Source: Borreliella valaisiana VS116 (lineage in GTDB: Bacteria; Spirochaetota; Spirochaetia; Borreliales; Borreliaceae). Taken from it: DNA of 64,000 nucleotides. The translations under genes were made by a program, and so were the position numbers. Below are positions 46,905 to 56,429 of the stretch, piece by piece. Below the pieces are notes generated by a model. It worked only from the letters and a program-made list of their open reading frames with translations. It did not search any database and had not been told where the DNA came from. The DNA is taken from positions 17,996 through 81,995 of the forward strand of contig NC_012185.1 of the NCBI RefSeq assembly GCF_000170955.2, in the 5' to 3' direction. Within the stretch, counting starts at the first letter, position 1, and each line of letters begins with the position of its first letter.

Positions 46905-47860
46905 ATGAAATTTAAAAGTAAATATTTGGCTTTGGGATTACTTTTTGGTTTTATCAGTTGTGATTTATTCAATAGAGATGAAATGAAAGAGGAATCCCTC
47001 GGTTTTCTTGATGAGAAAGGCTCTATCTTAGGTGCTAGTGAAAAATCTGTTAAAATACGTCTACTCATCATGTAAGGAGTAAATCTGCTAATAGTAGCAA
47101 TTTATTACAAAAAATTGTAATGTTGGGGGAATAAAGTTTAAAACCTAAATTATTAAAAGAACAATCTGAACCTAGAAAGGAAAAAATACAAAAACAACAA
47201 GATGCGTATATAGGGATAACTCAAGGAAGTTTAAATTTCCTTAACGGTGAAAGTGTGAATTAAATGAGACTATTGAAAGCAATGAAATTGATTTCAATAT
47301 AGATTCTGATTTAAAACTAAAGAGTGGCTTACAAACCATTTCAGGCTCAAATCCTATTTCATCAATGTATGAAATAGAGGAGGAAGATTATTATGAGGAA
47401 ATAAGATTAAGCAATCGATATGAATCTTATCTGAAAAGCGTTGAATATAATGTAGATTTAGCAATTAAAACAATTGACAAGATATATAATAATTATTTTT
47501 TGTTTTCAACAAAACAAATCCAAATGTATTCTACGTTCCTTGACAGCACTACTAAAATCAAAGCTAAAGAAAAGACTAAAAGGTTTAAAAAAGAAGAACT
47601 TCAGCACGATCTTAAAAACTTATTGAATTATATTCAAGTAAGCGTAAAAACCGCGACGAATTTTATATACATAAGCGAAATACATGCAAAAAAAAAGATT
47701 AGATAACATCGAAGCAGAGGTAAAAAATTTAATTTCAAAGATCAAAGAACAATCTAATCCATACGAAGCATATAAAGCAATAGCAACTTCAATCTTGTTA
47801 ATGAAGGATTCTCTTAAAGTAGTACAAAGTGTCATTGATAAGAGTGGCGTTTGGTACTAA
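46905..47860 (+). pseudogene. bbk32: BBK32 fibronectin/C1r-binding lipoprotein pseudogene
   Basis: MKFKSKYLALGLLFGFISCD (BBK32 leader with lipobox FISC), RDEMKEESLGFLDEKGSILG, then shifted frames NSSNLLQKIVMLGE, EQSEPRKEKIQKQQDAYIGI, NEIDFNIDSDLKLKSGLQTI, EIEEEDYYEEIRLSNRYESY, then LLNYIQVSVKTATNFIYISE, DNIEAEVKNLISKIKEQSN, and the end MKDSLKVVQSVIDKSGVWY. Order and the SGVWY terminus match BBK32, the fibronectin-, GAG- and C1r-binding adhesin of lp36. At least three frameshifts and one stop; the acidic stretch after EIEEEDY is shorter than I recall from B31. AAGGCGAG precedes the start. Confidence 0.85.
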
Positions 47861-47887
47861 TATTTAATATTATTTTATTTTTAAAAA

Positions 47888-47917
47888 AACAGGCTACAAC
47901 AATATGTAGCTTGTTTT
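47888..47917 (+). terminator. Terminator hairpin after bbk32
   Basis: AACAGGCTACA pairs with TGTAGCTTGTT (one G-T pair) across ACAATA and is followed by T residues, 27 bases after the stop. Confidence 0.65.
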
Positions 47918-47958
47918 AAATTAAATAAATAAGTTCTGGTTATAAAAAGTGTTGATTA

Positions 47959-48545
47959 TGGACGGGAAAATAGAATTTACCCAATTTACAAAAGCCATAT
48001 TAATTAATTTAGGAAAAAGTAAAAAATATTGTTACAAGCTATGTCAGAATATTATGATTACAACGTTTTAAAAGAAGTATCTAAAATCGCTTTTTCCCTT
48101 AAGCTTATTACAGAATAATGTTGTAAGATTGTTTTAAAAATCTGCCTGATTTTATCAATTTAAGATTGGAACTGTTGCAACTAAAAATTTAAAGAATCAT
48201 ATTTTAAGAGATTGTGGACTATCTTATGAAAAGATAATGATAATTTCTGATGCTTTGGATATCATTACCACTATTATTCAATAAAATATTATTATAAAGA
48301 AACAAAAACTAAGATTATGCGCTTTCTGAAATAAGGCAGTGCATCATGCTATGACAGATGGCTGTTCTTATAGAACCTAAAAAGCTATTATGGGAAGATG
48401 TAGGAAGATATTTTTTTAATCTTTGATTTAGAAATATTAGTTCACAACAATTAAATTATTTAGATTTTGATAAAATTGACTATATTAAAGGATATGAAGA
48501 AAAAGCTCTGAATAATCTTTAGAATTCATTGTGATTATTAAGAAG
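47959..48545 (+). pseudogene. Unassigned decayed plasmid gene upstream of type IIG copy B
   Basis: Starts MDGKIEFTQFTKAILINLG, then frame-shifted NVLKEVSKIAFSLKLITE, MAVLIEPKKLLWEDVGRYFF, NYLDFDKIDYIKGYEEKAL. Similar fragments (FVKPKKPS, FNLEIIVHG) lie at 4.95-5.11 kb. Family unknown. Confidence 0.35.
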
Positions 48546-48595
48546 GGCTAAAAAAGATTTGCAAATAACATAAATGATTTTTGTAAGCATAAATA

Positions 48596-50683
48596 ATGAA
48601 AATTAATGATATTGTAAAAACAAATGATCCAATCTCTTTATAAAGACTTATTAAAAGATTTATAAGAAAAGAAAATATTAATAATCTAAAAGACTTTTTT
48701 ATTCTTGTAAAAAATAAACTTTTTTCAATAGATAACAATTCAACAGAAGCAAATATAGAGTCTTTACTAAAATATCTATATTTGAAGAACTAAATTATTT
48801 ATTAGAACAAACAAAAAGGTGGGCAAATAGAAGGGGTGACGTCTAGAGTAGATATGCTATTTTTTTGAATGTAGTAAAGATAAAATAAATTTTAATAAAA
48901 AATTAAAAGAAGCTAAAAATAATAATGAGCCTATTCCAGCTGAAGATATTTTACTTATAGCAGAAATTAAAAGTCCTTCTTTTAATTTTGACGCTAAAGA
49001 TAAAGTTAAAGAAGCAGAAGATCAGCTATATAGATATCTAAATCAATATCAAAAACATTATGGAATACTTTCAAATGGAAAGATATGGAGACTTTATGAT
49101 AAATCAAAAGTAGTTTATGGAGAAAAAAGATATATTTAATTTGATTTTTCTAAAATTGAAGAAAAAGAAGAATACAAAAAGCAAGAATGGTTTGTATTAT
49201 TTAGCTACCTTATATTCCTAGTTACAAAAAACTAAGCATAAAAGAGCAAAATAAAATAAAACAAGAAATACTCAGCAAAGATAAGCATCTTTTAAATATT
49301 TAATACAATGAAGAGAAAAATAGTATAATTCCCATTAACAATATTTATAAAAATAATTTTAAAGATTTTTCTAGTGGTGGTGACCCAAATCTTTTTAGAT
49401 ACTTTGTTACATTTAATTTAAAATTAATAAAAGAAAAAGGTAATTTAACCTATCTAACCCCTTTTAGTCTTTGGAGTGAATCTAGCTTCAGATCACTAAG
49501 AAAACACATATTTGCTAACTATAAACTTAATTATATTTATCAATTTGAAAATAAAAAAAGATTTGAGGATGTAGATTCACTTTTTAAATTTGCAATATTT
49601 CAACTTAATAATACTAAAACCCATACATCTAGCTTTAAAGCAAAATTTATGATCCAGAGTAGTGATAATATTGTAAAGGAAATAACTAAAGATTTAAAAG
49701 ACAACAAAGACAATGTTTACCAAGGAATTGAATTAAACATAAACCAAATTAAAAAACTGTCTGCTATCCAAAAATCAATAATAGAATTTAAAAGTAATGA
49801 AGAATTTAATTTAATTAGAAAAATGTTTAATTCATTTAGTGTTCTTAATGAAGCATATATTGATTTTAAAGAAGGATTACATTTAATAAAATATAAGGCA
49901 TTATTCAAAGAGTATAGTAGTGAAAACTTTATATTTCTTTACCAAGGATCAAATATCTGTCAATTTAATTCAAGATTTTTTCAAAATAAAGATGCAAAAG
50001 AAAGTTCTAAATTACTATGGATAGCAAAAGAATATTTGAAAAAACTATTAAATGAAAATGATCAGCATCAAACAGAAAGAATACTTTATAGAAAAATTGC
50101 AAGCAATACCAATGAAAGAACCATGATTAGTACTTTTTCTCCTAAAAATTGTTATTGCGTAAATTCAATATATATAAACTGCGAGAAAGTACCAATATCT
50201 ATTTTTAAAAAACTATTTATTATATCTGTTTTTAATTCATTAGCATTTGACTTTATAATTAGAAGATTTGTTGATTCAAATGCTACAAAATCATGTCTTT
50301 ATTAATGTCCAATGCCTCAACCCGAAGAAAAAGACATTTTAGCCAATCCCCTATATTTAACTTTAATAAAAAATACTTCTTTATTAATAGCTAAAAATGA
50401 TCCCAAGAATTTTTCTAATTTACTTTACTTGAAACATTTTGAGTTTAGCAAAGAAAAAATTAACAAAATTCTAAAATTATATACTAAAGATAAATTTTTC
50501 AAAGAAAAAGAAAAAGAAAATGACTTTATCATAGCTAGCCTTTACTCATTAACCAAATAAGATTATATCATTTTACTTAATGACTTTAGAGTATTAAAAA
50601 ATAAAAAAGGAGAAGATTATGTTTTGTCTTTAATAAAAAGATATGAAAATTATTTAAGAATAAATAAACCTTGCAAAGCTTAA
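48596..50683 (+). pseudogene. Type IIG restriction-modification enzyme, decayed copy B lacking the methyltransferase core
   Basis: From ATG 48596: MKINDIVKTNDPISL, FILVKNKLFSIDNNSTEANI, EDQLYRYLNQYQKHYGILSN (~49.02 kb), FSKIEEKEEYKKQEWF. Here the reading jumps at ~49.2 kb to SYKKLSIKEQNKIKQEI, FSSGGDPNLFRYFVTFNLKL, LTYLTPFSLWSESSFRSLRK, and a long open C-terminal region (49649-50305) with ERTMISTFSPKNCYCVNSIY. The stretch holding motif I (GSGHFL) and motif IV (NSPW), still present in copy A, is deleted. It is an inverted, differently damaged duplicate of 1975-4570. Confidence 0.75.
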
Positions 50684-51240
50684 TAATTCAATCACAGCTT
50701 ATTGTTATAAAGAGATTTATATTTAATAAAATATATGTTTTTATTAAATATTTTGCTGTAAAACGATGTAAAAGTTATTCCTAGTGAAGTGATTTTTAAA
50801 GAAAACAAGAGAGAACCTAAAAATTTTTAAAAATTGAATAAAATAATATTTATGGATTTAAAAATGCATCAATGTATCATGATAGTTGTTTTTATATAGA
50901 TAAAGACATTAGAAATAAAGAGCTTATAGTCTGCATAGAAAGCCATAGGGAATATATTAGTAACCTTATGTAATTCCTTTTGTACTACATATATAGTAAA
51001 AGAAGCCTATTTAGTAAAAATTATTGGCAATTTATAAAAAAAGTTTTTATAGTTTTTTATATTAATTACTTATAAATTTTTTTAAAAAACATCTGTTCTT
51101 ATAACATATTTTAATCTTTCTAAATCATTCCTAATATCACAAGTTTCTACAATATTTTTTTATCATTACTATCTTTTATCTTGCTTCTTAAAGTTCTTTT
51201 AAGCTTAAAAGATTAAATCTATTTATTTAAAATGTCACTG
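50684..51240. pseudogene. Flank of type IIG copy B: small plasmid-gene relics
   Basis: Plus frame fragments YGFKNASMYHDSCFYIDKD, RNKELIVCIESHREYISNLM, IYSKRSLFSKNYWQFIKK, and minus-strand VETCDIRNDLERL near 51.13 kb. The same pieces in inverted order follow copy A (1.34-1.96 kb), so the duplicated block extends beyond the restriction gene. Confidence 0.4.
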
Positions 51241-51757
51241 AATTATTTATTATTCATCAATAGGGATCTTTATTATGGGTTTTATCTTCATTAGCTTGTT
51301 TATCTTTATAGTGAAATGTGTGAGTATATAGCTACATTAACTCTTCTTATATAGAAGTTTAAAAGAATTTGTCAAGTTGTCATTAATCCCCTCAAAAAAT
51401 TATAAATTAATGTATCCAAGTTCTTTTGAAGCCTCTTTTAAACAATTGCAAAAAACCCAATTCTATTATTGCCCAAAATCAATATTTGATACTTCAAAAT
51501 TAACTTTGGGCTTTTAGCTTCATATTTTTCTTCAAGCTCTTTGGTTGGTTCAAATGCTATTATTTGAGTTATTAGTACTTCACTTTCCTAATATTTTATG
51601 GTTATTAGCATTAATAGAATAATAACTAAACCATAACAATGACAAAGTTTTAAATCGAATGGGTGAAAAAATATAAGAACGATTAAACTCTTAAGTTCTT
51701 TAATTAAAACATTAAGCCTATCTTTAATTAAAGATAGGCTTTTACATTATTATAATT
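51241..51757. other. Non-coding stretch
   Basis: No supportable gene; scattered frames only. A terminator palindrome lies at its right end. Confidence 0.3.
51714..51741 (-). terminator. 28-bp palindrome downstream of the lipoprotein gene
   Basis: AAGCCTATCTTTAA and its complement form a perfect stem 17 bases beyond the minus-strand stop. It could terminate transcription in both directions. Confidence 0.65.
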
Positions 51758-52585
51758 TTAATAGATATCTTCAAGGTTTTTTATTAATAAGAATAATATT
51801 TCACTTCTTAGTTCTCTTGCTTCTTTAATTTTTTCTAGAATTTGATTTAGAAGTGTGGTTACATGAGATTTAAGCTTAGTGGTGTCTGTTTTTATAAGAT
51901 TTTCATTATTTTGATAATCTAATAAAATTTGGTTTATATCTTCTGAGAAGATTGTTTTTATAGATAATAATTTTTCAAACGAATTTTTAAGCTTCTCTAA
52001 ATCTGAAATCTCTAGTTTGTCTAAAGTATCTTTTTTAGGATATAAGCAAAAAATCATTTCGTCGAGAATAGATCCAAAGTCTCTAATGGCGTTAAGCAGG
52101 CCCCCATGTTGTTTTGACAGTATTATAATTTCTGAAATTTCCTTTAGTTTATTAATATCAATATCATTTAAGGCACAATAAGTCAATTTTCTATAGTTTT
52201 TAGATCTTGCAGTATTATCTGCTGCTGATTCCTTTGGTGAGTCTATCCAAAACAATGTTTTGAAAACCCCCATTCCATATTGGTTTGAAGGTTCTTCTAC
52301 CGATTTTTTTTCATATTTTTTTCTATCCGTGTTAGCTTTTTCTATTAAATTTCTTAAATCATCAAGCAGTTTGTTTTTTGCTCTTTGATTAGGATTTACT
52401 TCTTGATTTGGTGTTACTTCTTGATTTTGGGTTATTTCTGTTTTAGGAGTTAATCCCTTTTTATTGGATTTTAGTCTTTTTTTATTAGAGTGATGATTTG
52501 CATCTTTTTGATTGGTGTTAAAATCTGGATTGCAGGCAGTTAAAAATAGAAAAACAAATATTCCTACAATTATATTATATTTCAT
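51758..52585 (-). CDS. Surface lipoprotein, 'virulent-strain-associated' type
   Basis: Intact, 275 residues. Signal MKYNIIVGIFVFLFLTAC (Cys18), preceded by AAGGAG. Tether rich in Asn/Lys/Gln with an imperfect repeat TQNQEVTPNQEVNPNQ (55-70). The helical core has NLIEKANTDRKKYEKKSVEE, DNTARSKNYRKLTYCALNDI, YPKKDTLDKLEISDLEKLKN, LLDYQNNENLIKTDTTKLKS, and ILEKIKEARELRSEILFLL. These motifs (SKxYRxxTY..L..I and LYPKKDTLDKLEISDLEKLK) recur in a Borrelia plasmid lipoprotein family annotated as virulence-associated. Ligand unknown. Confidence 0.7.
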   Translation of the reverse strand: MKYNIIVGIFVFLFLTACNPDFNTNQKDANHHSNKKRLKSNKKGLTPKTEITQNQEVTPNQEVNPNQRAKNKLLDDLRNLIEKANTDRKKYEKKSVEEPSNQYGMGVFKTLFWIDSPKESAADNTARSKNYRKLTYCALNDIDINKLKEISEIIILSKQHGGLLNAIRDFGSILDEMIFCLYPKKDTLDKLEISDLEKLKNSFEKLLSIKTIFSEDINQILLDYQNNENLIKTDTTKLKSHVTTLLNQILEKIKEARELRSEILFLLIKNLEDIY

Positions 52586-52839
52586 AAATATTCTCCTTAA
52601 TTAAAATCTAATATTTAATATAATTCAATATGAATATAATTCAATATTTAATATAATATTAAAACAAGTGTAATAATATTTTCATTTCAAGAAGTTTTAT
52701 AATATTTTAAGATTTTTACAAAATTTATTTTGATATATTTTAGATTAATTTTTATTTATTTAAATCATAATATAGGCATAATATTATGTCGCGGAATAAT
52801 GTTTCTAGTTTTTAGCAAGTTGCATTTTGAGTCGCAATA
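52586..52839. promoter_or_regulatory. Lipoprotein promoter region with AT repeats
   Basis: It contains imperfect direct repeats of ATATAATTCAATAT (three partial copies, 52618-52662) ahead of the minus-strand lipoprotein gene. No gene seen. Confidence 0.35.
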
Positions 52840-53200
52840 TACTTGCTTGCTTGAGCTTGAAATTCTAATAATAGTTCTATCTTAAGTTGCCAGAAGCGCT
52901 TGAGGGCAGGGAGTCTAGTTTAACAACTTTAAGAGAATCGAATGCATTAGAGTAGCATGCTGACATTGTAATTTTTTTGAATTAAGAGAACAAGAATATA
53001 AAAGGTAATAATAATGCTTTAATCGGGGAGGATGTTTCTAAAGTAAAATGGTAGTTGCTAAAAACAAAAATAGATAGGCCTATTGGCATTGCAACCATGG
53101 ACTTTATTACCCTGAGTTCGGGAGATTTAGGCGTAAAACGTAGTGCAAAAAAGCATTTGAACAGTATTTGCTTTTTTGTAAAATTTCTAAAAATTTTGAG
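52840..53200 (+). pseudogene. dnaB: Replicative helicase dnaB, C-terminal relic
   Basis: The plus frame reads ELEILIIVLS*VARSA*GQG, then one base later SLTTLRESNALE*HADIVIF, LN*ENKNIKGNNNALIGEDV, and then DRPIGIATMDF with VAKNKN in the neighbouring frame. This is the DnaB/RecA-fold block IPIIVLSQVARSAEGQ-(PS)LTTLRESGALEQxADIVIFL ... VAKNRNGPIGI. Two of the stops replace glutamine codons (CAA/CAG to TAA/TAG). Only ~110 of ~450 codons remain. The normal Borrelia dnaB is chromosomal, so this is a fossil of a helicase gene on a plasmid. Confidence 0.75.
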
Positions 53201-53305
53201 TTTCTTAAATTCGTCAATTTTGGAAATGTTCTGTTATTTGGATGGTATTTGTGTTACACTGTATTTAGTGAATGATTTCTAAGTGGGAATATTATAGGGT
53301 CGGCG

Positions 53306-53842
53306 TTGAAAACGAATATTACTGAAGAACAAATATATAAAGAGTTCCTTCGATTAGGAATGAAGCAACTAATAGCTCAAGATTTGTCAAAAAGATATTA
53401 TCACAATGAACTTACATATAGAGATTTGGAAAATTTAGAAAAACAATTCGGTTTAAAGTTTGATAATCTTATTTCTGAGATCTCTTTTGTAGAGAAAAAT
53501 TTAGATACTAAGATTGATGGTATAAAAAATGAATTTAATGCCAAAATAAACGGTTTAAATATTAAAATAGATAATTTAGATGCTAAAATTGATATCGTTA
53601 AAAGCGAGCTTAATACTAAGATTGATAATGTAGAAAAAAATTTACAAAAAAATATATTTGATTTAGCACAAGATCTTAAACAAGATCTTGACGAAAAATT
53701 AAAAGTTCATGAAAAGGTTTTTTTGGAAAAGCTTAAGGTTAGCAACAGAGTAATAAGCATTGTGGTAGTAGTAGTAGTGCCTGCTGCTATATCTATTCTA
53801 GTTCCTTATGTTATGTCGCTGATTGGTAGCTATTTCAAATAG
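53306..53842 (+). CDS. bdr: Bdr family protein with KID repeats
   Basis: 178 residues. ITEEQIYKEFLRLGMKQLIA, QDLSKRYYHNELTYRDLENL, then repeats around NIKIDNLDAKIDIVKSEL and NTKIDNVEKNL, then DLAQDLKQDLDEKLKVHEK, and a membrane helix VISIVVVVVVPAAISILVPY with a short tail. Bdr proteins are inner-membrane proteins with a phosphorylatable Thr/Lys/Ile repeat domain; role unknown. The start is odd: a TTG with no good ribosome site and only four residues before ITEEQ, which suggests that the native start was lost at the junction with the dnaB relic. Confidence 0.85.
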   Translation: MKTNITEEQIYKEFLRLGMKQLIAQDLSKRYYHNELTYRDLENLEKQFGLKFDNLISEISFVEKNLDTKIDGIKNEFNAKINGLNIKIDNLDAKIDIVKSELNTKIDNVEKNLQKNIFDLAQDLKQDLDEKLKVHEKVFLEKLKVSNRVISIVVVVVVPAAISILVPYVMSLIGSYFK

Positions 53843-54066
53843 ATTGCAAAGAATTTTTCACCCCGATTAATTAATGAAAAAAATTTTAGATATAATTTGC
53901 TTTTGAAAATTTACTAGTATTTTTGTAAATTGCTATATGTCTTAGGCTTGTATTAATGTATAATTTAGATTATGCAAATTTTTGTAAGATTCATTTTTAG
54001 TGAATAAATTCGCAATTAAAATTTGTAATGGTGGAGTAAGCTCATTAGAGCTGTTTAGATAATAAT

Positions 54067-54543
54067 TTAGATTGCTTTGATTGAGCTTAGAGATGAAAAT
54101 GACCCAATGTAGTTGGGTTTTTGGTATGTATTTAATATACAAGGTGTTTTAACTAAAAAAAAGTTTTGTGAATTAGAATTATATTTAATTTCATATAGAG
54201 TTTCTTTTGACTTTGTAATCGGAAAGTAAACAATTTTTAGCTGTTTAGTAGTAATATTAAAATCAAATATAATTTTTGATACATAGTTAATTTTGTCTGC
54301 ACCTATAGATAGTAATATATTTTTGTTTATATTTTCAATACATTTGGAAATATCATTAGAGCAAATTAGAGAGTATGTTTGAATTTGTAAGCTGTTGTCC
54401 AACATATAAGAAAGTATATCAGATTTGAAATTGTAAGGGGTTTTGATATTCAGATTTTTTAAATTAGCTAATAGAATTCTAGAAGCCATAATAATTCCCA
54501 AGTAATTGGTGAATAGTGCTAGTAGAATTGATAAGATGTTCAC
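54067..54543 (-). CDS. Hypothetical 158-residue protein with N-terminal membrane segment
   Basis: MNILSILLALFTNYLGIIMA then RILLANLKNLNIKTPYNFKS, LQIQTYSLICSNDISKCIEN, KIIFDFNITTKQLKIVYFPI, FLVKTPCILNTYQKPNYIGS. A second frame continues past its end as KTQLHWVIFISKLNQSNLNY (to 53942), so a late frameshift may have cut the C terminus. The first hydrophobic stretch could be a signal anchor. No family recognised. Confidence 0.4.
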   Translation of the reverse strand: MNILSILLALFTNYLGIIMASRILLANLKNLNIKTPYNFKSDILSYMLDNSLQIQTYSLICSNDISKCIENINKNILLSIGADKINYVSKIIFDFNITTKQLKIVYFPITKSKETLYEIKYNSNSQNFFLVKTPCILNTYQKPNYIGSFSSLSSIKAI

Positions 54544-54889
54544 TAATTAAGATGAATTCATCCAGATTGTTTTTACTCAAATTTTTTTCTAAATCTAAGC
54601 CTACCAAGAAAAAATTTGAGTAAAAACATATTAACATCATATTTTTTTATGTAAAAAAAGTCATAATTTTTTTGACTTTTAGCTTTTTAGGTTAAAGTTT
54701 ACTATTTTTGAACTAGGGTTTGAGTTATTTGGGTTAATCTTTAGAGATAAAATATTTATACTATAAAAAAATTAATTAATTTATTATTATTTAGTACGAC
54801 TTTAAATAAATAAAGCTAATTGAAAGTTTAAACCATTTAAAAGGTTTAAAAGGTTTCTTAGTCGCAAGTAAAACCCAAATAAATCTAGA

Positions 54890-54943
54890 TATTAATTAAT
54901 CTATACCCCCTCCCCAAATGGGAGGGGTATAGATTAATTAATA
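54890..54943. repeat. Long hairpin with C/G-rich top (ATACCCC...GGGGTAT)
   Basis: ATTAATTAATCTATACCCC at 54891 pairs with its complement ending at ~54943; the apex CTCCCCAAATGGGAG adds G-C pairs. About 25 bp per arm with one mismatch. The pairing core resembles the hairpins at 14990 and 18686. Confidence 0.75.
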
Positions 54944-55719
54944 ATAATACTAATGATGCTGTAAAGCATATAGTCTTAATATTGTTTACTTTAATAAAAT
55001 AAAATATTAATTTAAAAAAATTTTTATTTTTTTTAAAAATCTTTACCTATACGTGAAGTAACACATTATTATAGATAATTATTCATAATAATATCACAAT
55101 AAAAATATCAGTACTATAACAATAATCAATTGATCTTATTATCTATGATGACCCCCTCTTAACTCAGAATCAAAAAACTATTTACATTACTAACATTCTT
55201 TTTTTTTAAAATTTTTCAATCCACTATTCTTTTATTGCATTTTCTATTTATTTTTGTAAACCAGATTTCATAATAGTAAATATAAAAGCAATCAAAAAAA
55301 GAATTTAAAATATATTAAAGGCCTCAAAAATCTTTAATTTTAATACAGAAATAAAAATTCTAAAATAGACCCTAAAAGGTTCGAATAGTGGTTTTCCCTA
55401 TTTTAAAATTAATATTATATTTATTAAAACTTTATTTGCTAGCCTTCTCTAGTAAGACTTATATCAGGGAATTTTTCAATTTTAGAATATTTATTATACA
55501 AACTCTATGCACTATTATTATCCCCTTTTCCAGCTAAGCTACATCTATATAATCTAGAATTCATATTCTAAATGCTTCAATATAAATTTTCATATATGCT
55601 ATTTAAATACAGTGTTTTCATCTGAATCTACCTCTGCACCTCATCAATTTTAAAAGAGTTGGAAGCATTAATACTAGCTTTATAAAAAATAACAATAAAA
55701 ACGATCAAAAGAAAAATCA

Positions 55720-55749
55720 AAGATGCATTCTTAATTAAGAATGCATCTT
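55720..55749. repeat. 30-bp perfect palindrome
   Basis: AAGATGCATTCTTAA and its complement meet with no loop. On the minus strand TTTGATTTTTCTTTT follows, so it could have terminated the decayed minus-strand gene to its right. Confidence 0.7.
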
Positions 55750-56429
55750 AAAAATTAAAAGAAATTAAACCATACACACTATAAATCACACAAAAACTCA
55801 AATCACAAAAAGATTACTTCACTATTTTCACACTCCACAAAAATATAAAGAAAACTAGACTTAAATGGGTTAATTAAATACCCCCCCCTCCAAAATCAAG
55901 TCAATCAAGAATAAATAAATTTCTTAACCAAAACTTTAAATTTAATCTCGCAATTTCTTAACTAAACTAATCAATAAATACAATTAGGGTTTCAAATCCT
56001 ATATAACGTTTATATAGATTTTAGAAATGATTTTACAACACAAGTATCATGTCAATAATACAGAAATAATTTTAGATACTAATCCAGATCATTTCTGAAC
56101 TATTGCTTAGTATATTTATTGTGATTATTGTTTATAAAAACCTTATGTAATTATAAAGAATTGCTATGGTTGATTCCCTAGTTATTTATTATTAATTAAT
56201 TTTTGAAAATCTTTTTTTATCAATTACCAAAAAACGTAAAATTATAAATGAATGAATTTAAAGATACGCAAATATTTGTACTACTTAAACCTCTCCTTAT
56301 AGCTAAGCATCAAAGATTAAATTAAAATTAATTAAAAATCAAAGTGAGACATATTTAAAATAAAATTAGAATTTTAAATATATTTGCATTATAATAATAT
56401 ACATCTAAAGCTAAAAGAGAGAGATATAT

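Larger units (their letters stand above)
54544..56429. other. Long gene-poor AT region
   Basis: About 1.9 kb without a supportable gene. Notable contents: repeats of AAAGGTTTAAAAGGTTT (~54835-54857), the C/G-rich hairpin at 54890-54943, a 30-bp palindrome at 55720-55749, and a minus-strand fragment KIEKFPDISLTREG (~55.44-55.50 kb) from a decayed gene. The right end carries the promoter of the P12 lipoprotein (TATAAT at ~56390). Confidence 0.4.

Noticed and set aside
46889..47071. Minus-strand 60-residue frame over the bbk32 leader
   Set aside because: Antisense of the BBK32 signal peptide region.
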